A stretch of 9,802 nt of DNA from Demequinaceae bacterium (GTDB lineage: Bacteria > Actinomycetota > Actinomycetes > Actinomycetales > Demequinaceae): NCBI GenBank assembly GCA_011524475.1, contig WTKG01000064.1, positions 1 to 9,802 on the forward strand. The letters are read 5' to 3'. Both the position numbers and the translations under genes were made by a program. This document shows positions 6,713 through 9,802 of this stretch, one piece after another. The stretch's first letter is position 1; each line of letters opens with the position of its first letter. The notes below the pieces were generated by a model. The model saw only the letters and a program-made list of their open reading frames with translations. It was not told the origin of the DNA and did no database searches.

Positions 6713-6743
6713 CTCACCCGTGTACAACCGCGTTGAGCAGAAG

Positions 6744-7949
6744 TTACGTGCGAGAGTGGCGCCGTCCGTAGATAAGGCGCCTCAGCAGAGTTTCGAATGG
6801 GCCACGATTTCCGGCCCGCGCCATAAGCCACGCAAGCACCAGTGTGAGGGCCCATCCCAGAACGGCCACGCCAAATCCGACGCCATAGCCCATGCCGTCA
6901 GCAAGCCCTAATCCCCAGGCGGATAACACGGGAGCAAAGATCACGGACTGGGCGAGGTAACTCGTGAGAGAGCGTTGTCCCACATGAGAGAACACACTCA
7001 AAGCACCAAGGCCTTCGAGGCCTCGAGCTGCACGTCTGCTTTGCCAGGAGTGGGCAATCAGTGCAAACAAGGCCACATACCCGCACCCTCCCAGCATGCC
7101 GGCAAGAATTGTGACGGCGTGGAGTGCAGAGGCGACACCAGGGCCGGGGTCCCACCAGCCAAACGTCATGACCGCGAGGGGGAGCCCCGCCACCGCAGCC
7201 ACACTAATCCCGACTCCAGCGGTCCACCGTAATCCCCGCACATGCGCCCCTGGATTTTCCAGCCACCCACGCCGAAGCATCATCACGCCCACTGCTACCA
7301 ACGGCACATACGCCAGGCCTGCCACAGATAACCCCATCAGTAGGAAGGAGGTGTAGATACCGTCTCCCATGGTCGTGAGGTAGTCACGACCAGGAATAGT
7401 GCCGGTGGAGATAAATTGCCCCCAATCTTCATTGAGGTACACACCCCTTGCGGCCATAAAGCCAAGGGCCAGCGTGAGCCAGGCCATGCTGACTGCTCCC
7501 GCCACGATCACCCAGCGGTCGCGTAGGAACACGAATGTCAACGCAAGCAGCCCCGTGATGCCGTACGACGCCAGAATGTCGCCCTCCCATAAGAGGGCCG
7601 CATGGATGACCCCAAAAACGATGAGCCAGAGGCCACGCTTGGTGAGAAGCCCGGCAATGCGACGTTTAGGGACGGAGCGCTTGAGGGCGCGGTCGACCAT
7701 GATGGCAATTCCAAAGCCGTACAGCACCGCAAACATCGGTCGCGATCTGTCGGTGATAAAAATCAATTCGGCGGCTTCTACCCATCTATCCAGCAGAGAA
7801 GCATCTGCCATGAGTCCAATGTCTGTGAAGGTGCGTCCATAGAAATAGCCCGGCACGTTCGCGATGGCAATGAAGAGCAACATTGCGCCGCGCGCGAGGT
7901 CAGGCGCGAATGACCTTTCGGAAGGACGGATGGGCGCAGGGGCAGACAT
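6744..7949 (-). CDS. DUF418 domain-containing multi-pass membrane protein
   Basis: A 401-residue inner-membrane protein with about ten hydrophobic helices (roughly 21-37, 69-88, 107-121, 127-141, 146-166, 200-225, 245-263, 274-300, 325-345, 354-378). The N-terminal PDLARGAMLLFIAIAN (16-31) and RPMFAVLYGFG (70-80) match the usual opening of the family. The C-terminal DUF418 signature is complete: GQRSLTSYLAQS at 324-335 and GPFETLLRRLIYG at 383-395. These proteins are distantly acyltransferase-3-like; substrate and role are unknown. The ATG at 7949 is preceded by CAAAGG and, exactly 6 bases upstream, TAGGCT, a pattern typical of a leaderless transcript. It is divergent from the serpin gene (91-base gap) and 91 bases upstream of purL, with no obvious terminator between. 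Confidence 0.9.
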   Translation of the reverse strand: MSAPAPIRPSERSFAPDLARGAMLLFIAIANVPGYFYGRTFTDIGLMADASLLDRWVEAAELIFITDRSRPMFAVLYGFGIAIMVDRALKRSVPKRRIAGLLTKRGLWLIVFGVIHAALLWEGDILASYGITGLLALTFVFLRDRWVIVAGAVSMAWLTLALGFMAARGVYLNEDWGQFISTGTIPGRDYLTTMGDGIYTSFLLMGLSVAGLAYVPLVAVGVMMLRRGWLENPGAHVRGLRWTAGVGISVAAVAGLPLAVMTFGWWDPGPGVASALHAVTILAGMLGGCGYVALFALIAHSWQSRRAARGLEGLGALSVFSHVGQRSLTSYLAQSVIFAPVLSAWGLGLADGMGYGVGFGVAVLGWALTLVLAWLMARAGNRGPFETLLRRLIYGRRHSRT

Positions 7950-7955
7950 CCTTTG

Positions 7956-7961
7956 AGCCTA
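7956..7961 (-). promoter_or_regulatory. -10 box of a candidate leaderless promoter for the DUF418 gene
   Basis: TAGGCT on the minus strand fits TAnnnT and ends exactly 6 bases before the ATG at 7949, placing transcription start at the start codon. The -35 at 17-base spacing (TCACGA) is poor. AAGG touching the ATG is too close to act as a ribosome binding site. The serpin start lies on the other side of this 91-base divergent gap. Confidence 0.42.
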
Positions 7962-8040
7962 AGGCCTCCACGGCGGCTTCGTGATGTGAAGAATGTGCCG
8001 GCCGCCCCAACGAATCAGTGACGCCACGCGTTTGTGAGAT

Positions 8041-9342
8041 ATGAACGTTTCGCATATAACCCGCGCATTCGCGCTCAGCGCCAGTATTGGCCTTGCACTG
8101 GGAGCGTGTGCTGGAGCGCCTGACCCTGGCGTCGCACAAGATCCCGTGGTGCAACGTCCCGCACCGGATCCCACCACGGCTGTTCCTCTCGCTGCGGCCA
8201 TTAACGACACTGGCTTCGCATTGTTTGCTGCCGCTACATCAGCGTCGAACGACGATGTGGTGTTGTCGCCGCTGAGCATCGGGCTCGCTTTCGGGATGCT
8301 CGATGCTGGGGCGACGGGAAGCGTGGCAGATGCCTTAGTTGCGCTATACCCATTCCCTGGTGAGGGTCAAGAGCGGTGGCACGGCTTCAACTCGCTCACC
8401 CAAGGGGTTGAGCATGAGCCCGAGCCTGCAAGAGAAGATTTGTCCGATGAGGAGTGGCAACCCCAAGAGCCGATCGTGCGTGTCGCCAATCGCATGTTCT
8501 ACGAAGAGTCGTTCGTGGCCGAGGCTTCCTACCCTGAGACGCTTGCGACGTACTGGGGAGCGGGTGCCGAGGCACTAGAGATGCAAGCCGAGCCGGAGCG
8601 CGCACGGGAAAGAATCAACACCTGGGTTGCACATCGCACGAACGAGCTGATTCCGGAACTACTGCCCCCAGGATTCGTAGATGACAGCAGCGTGATGGTG
8701 CTCGTCAACACCGTGTACATGCTCGCGGATTGGGCGATTCCATTCGAAGAAAAAAACACTCGTGAAGAAGACTTCACCCTGCTCGACACCAGCACCGTGA
8801 CCGTGGACATGATGCGTCACCCCACCATGGTGGCCCCGGTCGCACTGGGTGACAAGTGGGCCGCTGTCGAGATTCCTTATGCAGAATCTGACCTGTCGAT
8901 GCTGGTGATTGTGCCGGACACGGGCGCATACGCAGACGTCGAGTCGAGGCTCGATGGCGAGTTTCTTGCGCAGGTCGATGCCTCCTTAGAGGAACGTGAG
9001 CTGAGTTTTGCCATGCCTGTCTTCACCAGTGAAGCCACGATGAATCTGCGCGACGTGATCGAAAACGACCTGGGCATTCAGGGAATATTTGGGGTCCCCG
9101 ACCTGCTCGGCATCGCACCAGACGTGCAGGCAGATGCCGCGATCCACGCCGCAAAAATCATCGTGGACGAGCGCGGGACGGAAGCTGCGGGAGCCACCGC
9201 TATAGGCGTAGAACTCACCTCGGTTCCCGTCGAGCCCACGCTTTCTATTCGGGCAGACAAGCCTTTCCTGTACCTCGTGCGCGACGAATCCACGGGAGCC
9301 GTGTTGTTTATGGGACGGGTGCTAGACCCCTCTGCTCCGTAA
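8041..9342 (+). CDS. Serpin family serine protease inhibitor, predicted lipoprotein
   Basis: A 433-residue serpin, a suicide inhibitor that traps proteases after cleavage of its reactive loop. A type II signal peptide ends in LALGAC with lipidated Cys23, followed by a Pro/Ala/Asp-rich tether (24-47), so it should sit on the outer face of the membrane. Serpin motifs: LSPLSIGLAFGML at 75-87, VANRMFYEESF at 148-158, LVNTVYMLADWAIPF at 221-235, IPYAESDLSMLVIVP at 278-292 and ADKPFLYLVRD at 405-415. The hinge ERGTEAAGAT at 377-386 keeps Thr at P14 and small residues at P12-P9, as in true inhibitors. By comparison with alpha-1-antitrypsin, where SIPPE follows P1, P1-P1' is Thr393-Ser394 followed by VPVE. 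An acidic insert lies at about 124-143. ATG 8041 is the only usable start (in-frame stop at 8035), but no clear ribosome binding site or promoter is seen. Confidence 0.93.
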   Translation: MNVSHITRAFALSASIGLALGACAGAPDPGVAQDPVVQRPAPDPTTAVPLAAAINDTGFALFAAATSASNDDVVLSPLSIGLAFGMLDAGATGSVADALVALYPFPGEGQERWHGFNSLTQGVEHEPEPAREDLSDEEWQPQEPIVRVANRMFYEESFVAEASYPETLATYWGAGAEALEMQAEPERARERINTWVAHRTNELIPELLPPGFVDDSSVMVLVNTVYMLADWAIPFEEKNTREEDFTLLDTSTVTVDMMRHPTMVAPVALGDKWAAVEIPYAESDLSMLVIVPDTGAYADVESRLDGEFLAQVDASLEERELSFAMPVFTSEATMNLRDVIENDLGIQGIFGVPDLLGIAPDVQADAAIHAAKIIVDERGTEAAGATAIGVELTSVPVEPTLSIRADKPFLYLVRDESTGAVLFMGRVLDPSAP

Positions 9343-9359
9343 CGAATGACTAGCACCCG
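9316..9359 (+). terminator. Inverted repeat across the serpin stop codon, possible terminator
   Basis: CGGGTGCTAG (9316-9325) and CTAGCACCCG (9350-9359) are perfectly complementary over 10 bases, separated by 24 bases containing the serpin stop. A pyrimidine-rich run (CTCCTCTCTCC) follows, but not a true U tract. The long loop makes it an atypical intrinsic terminator; it may instead protect the 3' end of the mRNA or mark a binding site. Confidence 0.4.
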
Positions 9360-9378
9360 CTCCTCTCTCCACCAGCTC

Positions 9379-9384
9379 TAGACT
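9379..9384 (+). promoter_or_regulatory. Candidate -10 box for the rhodanese transcript
   Basis: TAGACT fits TAnnnT and would start transcription near 9390, giving a leader of about 84 bases that begins just before the possible pseudoknot. No recognisable -35 hexamer lies 16-18 bases upstream. Weak evidence on its own. Confidence 0.3.
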
Positions 9385-9396
9385 GAGCAACGAGTG

Positions 9397-9432
9397 GTGT
9401 GACATACGTTGCCCACAGGTCACACGAGGCAA
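9397..9432 (+). promoter_or_regulatory. Possible pseudoknot in the leader of the rhodanese gene
   Basis: GTGTGAC (9397-9403) pairs perfectly with GTCACAC (9419-9425). TTGCC inside that loop (9409-9413) pairs with GGCAA downstream (9428-9432). The interleaved order is an H-type pseudoknot. A smaller hairpin, CCC-GATA-GGG (9441-9450), follows before the ribosome binding site AGGAGG (9462-9467). The arrangement resembles a small cis-regulatory RNA, but the sequence does not match SAM-II, SAM-IV or cobalamin elements as I know them. It could also be a DNA operator. Confidence 0.35.
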
Positions 9433-9473
9433 ACCGATGCCCCGATAGGGATACCCGTAGCAGGAGGTTGACT

Positions 9474-9802
9474 GTGGACGCGTATGCAGGCGACGTCTCT
9501 CCTCGCGAAGCCTGGCAAATGCTGAAAGAAAATCCCGAAGCCACATTGGTAGACATTCGCACGGAAGGCGAATGGCAGATGGTGGGAGTGCCAGACATCA
9601 GCAGTCTGGGTCGGGCACCCATATTTGTGGAGTTTGTGACCTACCCTCGTGGCGAATTCAACCCACACTTTTTTGCGCAGCTTGCAGAAGCCGGAGTGAC
9701 ACCAGGCACTGACGCACCCGTGTTGTTTATCTGCCGCTCCGCACACCGCTCCATGTATGCCGCTGCCGCAGCCACGGAACAGGGCATCACGCCGTCGTAC
9801 AA
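9474..9802 (+). CDS. Rhodanese-like sulfurtransferase, 3' end outside the window
   Basis: At least 109 residues of a single-domain rhodanese, a cytoplasmic enzyme that carries sulfane sulfur on a cysteine. The start is MDAYAGDVSPREAWQML, then LVDIRTEGEW at 25-34 (the conserved Asp/Arg loop), VGVPDISSLGRAP at 37-49 and YPRGEFNPHF at 57-66. The active-site loop CRSAHRS has Cys87 as the persulfide-forming residue. This subfamily (AGDVSP start, NPxF motif) is the one usually encoded directly before O-succinylhomoserine sulfhydrylase (metZ) in actinobacteria and alphaproteobacteria, so a methionine or sulfur assimilation gene is expected just beyond the window; that is inference. The GTG start is fixed by AGGAGG six bases upstream. 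The frame is intact to the edge. Confidence 0.92.
   Translation, partial: MDAYAGDVSPREAWQMLKENPEATLVDIRTEGEWQMVGVPDISSLGRAPIFVEFVTYPRGEFNPHFFAQLAEAGVTPGTDAPVLFICRSAHRSMYAAAAATEQGITPSY

Noticed and set aside
7950..8040. Serpin promoter in the divergent gap
   Set aside because: No TAnnnT box with a plausible -35 or a Shine-Dalgarno sequence could be found on the plus strand; not annotated.
9397..9425. CRP-like site (TGTGA...TCACA)
   Set aside because: The half sites are 17 bases apart rather than about 6, so it does not fit a CRP dimer site; an RNA structure or another protein is more plausible.
9343..9473. Known SAM or cobalamin riboswitch
   Set aside because: The conserved cores of SAM-II, SAM-IV and the B12 box, as I know them, are not present; kept only as an unassigned structured leader.

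Overview
The window reads as a chromosomal stretch from an actinobacterium (Actinomycetota) of moderately high GC (judged by eye, not counted). The main evidence is the gene set: a BldC-type MerR-like regulator, a DUF3073 protein convergent with purM, and a purL / 'sterol carrier family' protein / membrane protein / purF / purM order. From memory, related arrangements occur in Mycobacterium (Rv0803-Rv0810c region) and Streptomyces (purL...purF-purM...bldC). I cannot place it below phylum level with confidence.

Layout. The left end (1-163) holds the probable 5' end of a minus-strand membrane protein that leaves the window, and a possible bldC terminator. bldC (164-367, minus) and the DUF3073 gene (600-794, plus) diverge from a gene-free region of 232 bases. 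That region carries a direct repeat, two small dyads and a hairpin that masks a strong Shine-Dalgarno sequence. DUF3073 converges on a compact minus-strand purine block read right to left: purL, a small SCP-like protein, a four-helix membrane protein, purF and purM. The joints are tight: TAGTG at purL/SCP-like, and ATGA at membrane protein/purF and at purF/purM. purL encodes the large subunit of FGAM synthase, purF the PRPP amidotransferase and purM AIR synthetase (steps 4, 1 and 5 of de novo IMP synthesis). purQ and purS, the expected PurL partners, are not in the window.

Upstream of purL lies a DUF418 multi-pass membrane protein (6744-7949, minus). It is divergent from a lipoprotein-type serpin (8041-9342, plus) with an intact inhibitory hinge and a predicted P1-P1' of Thr-Ser. 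The right end is the start of a rhodanese-like sulfurtransferase (9474 onwards, plus), of the type commonly found next to the homocysteine-forming enzyme MetZ. It is preceded by a 131-base leader that can fold as a pseudoknot.

No CRISPR array, tRNA, rRNA, transposase or phage gene is visible. The core is ordinary housekeeping. The parts worth a second look are the serpin, the structured leader before the rhodanese gene, the masked ribosome binding site of DUF3073, the repeats at the purL promoter, and three genes whose starts sit exactly 6 bases after a TAnnnT -10 box, which suggests leaderless transcripts.
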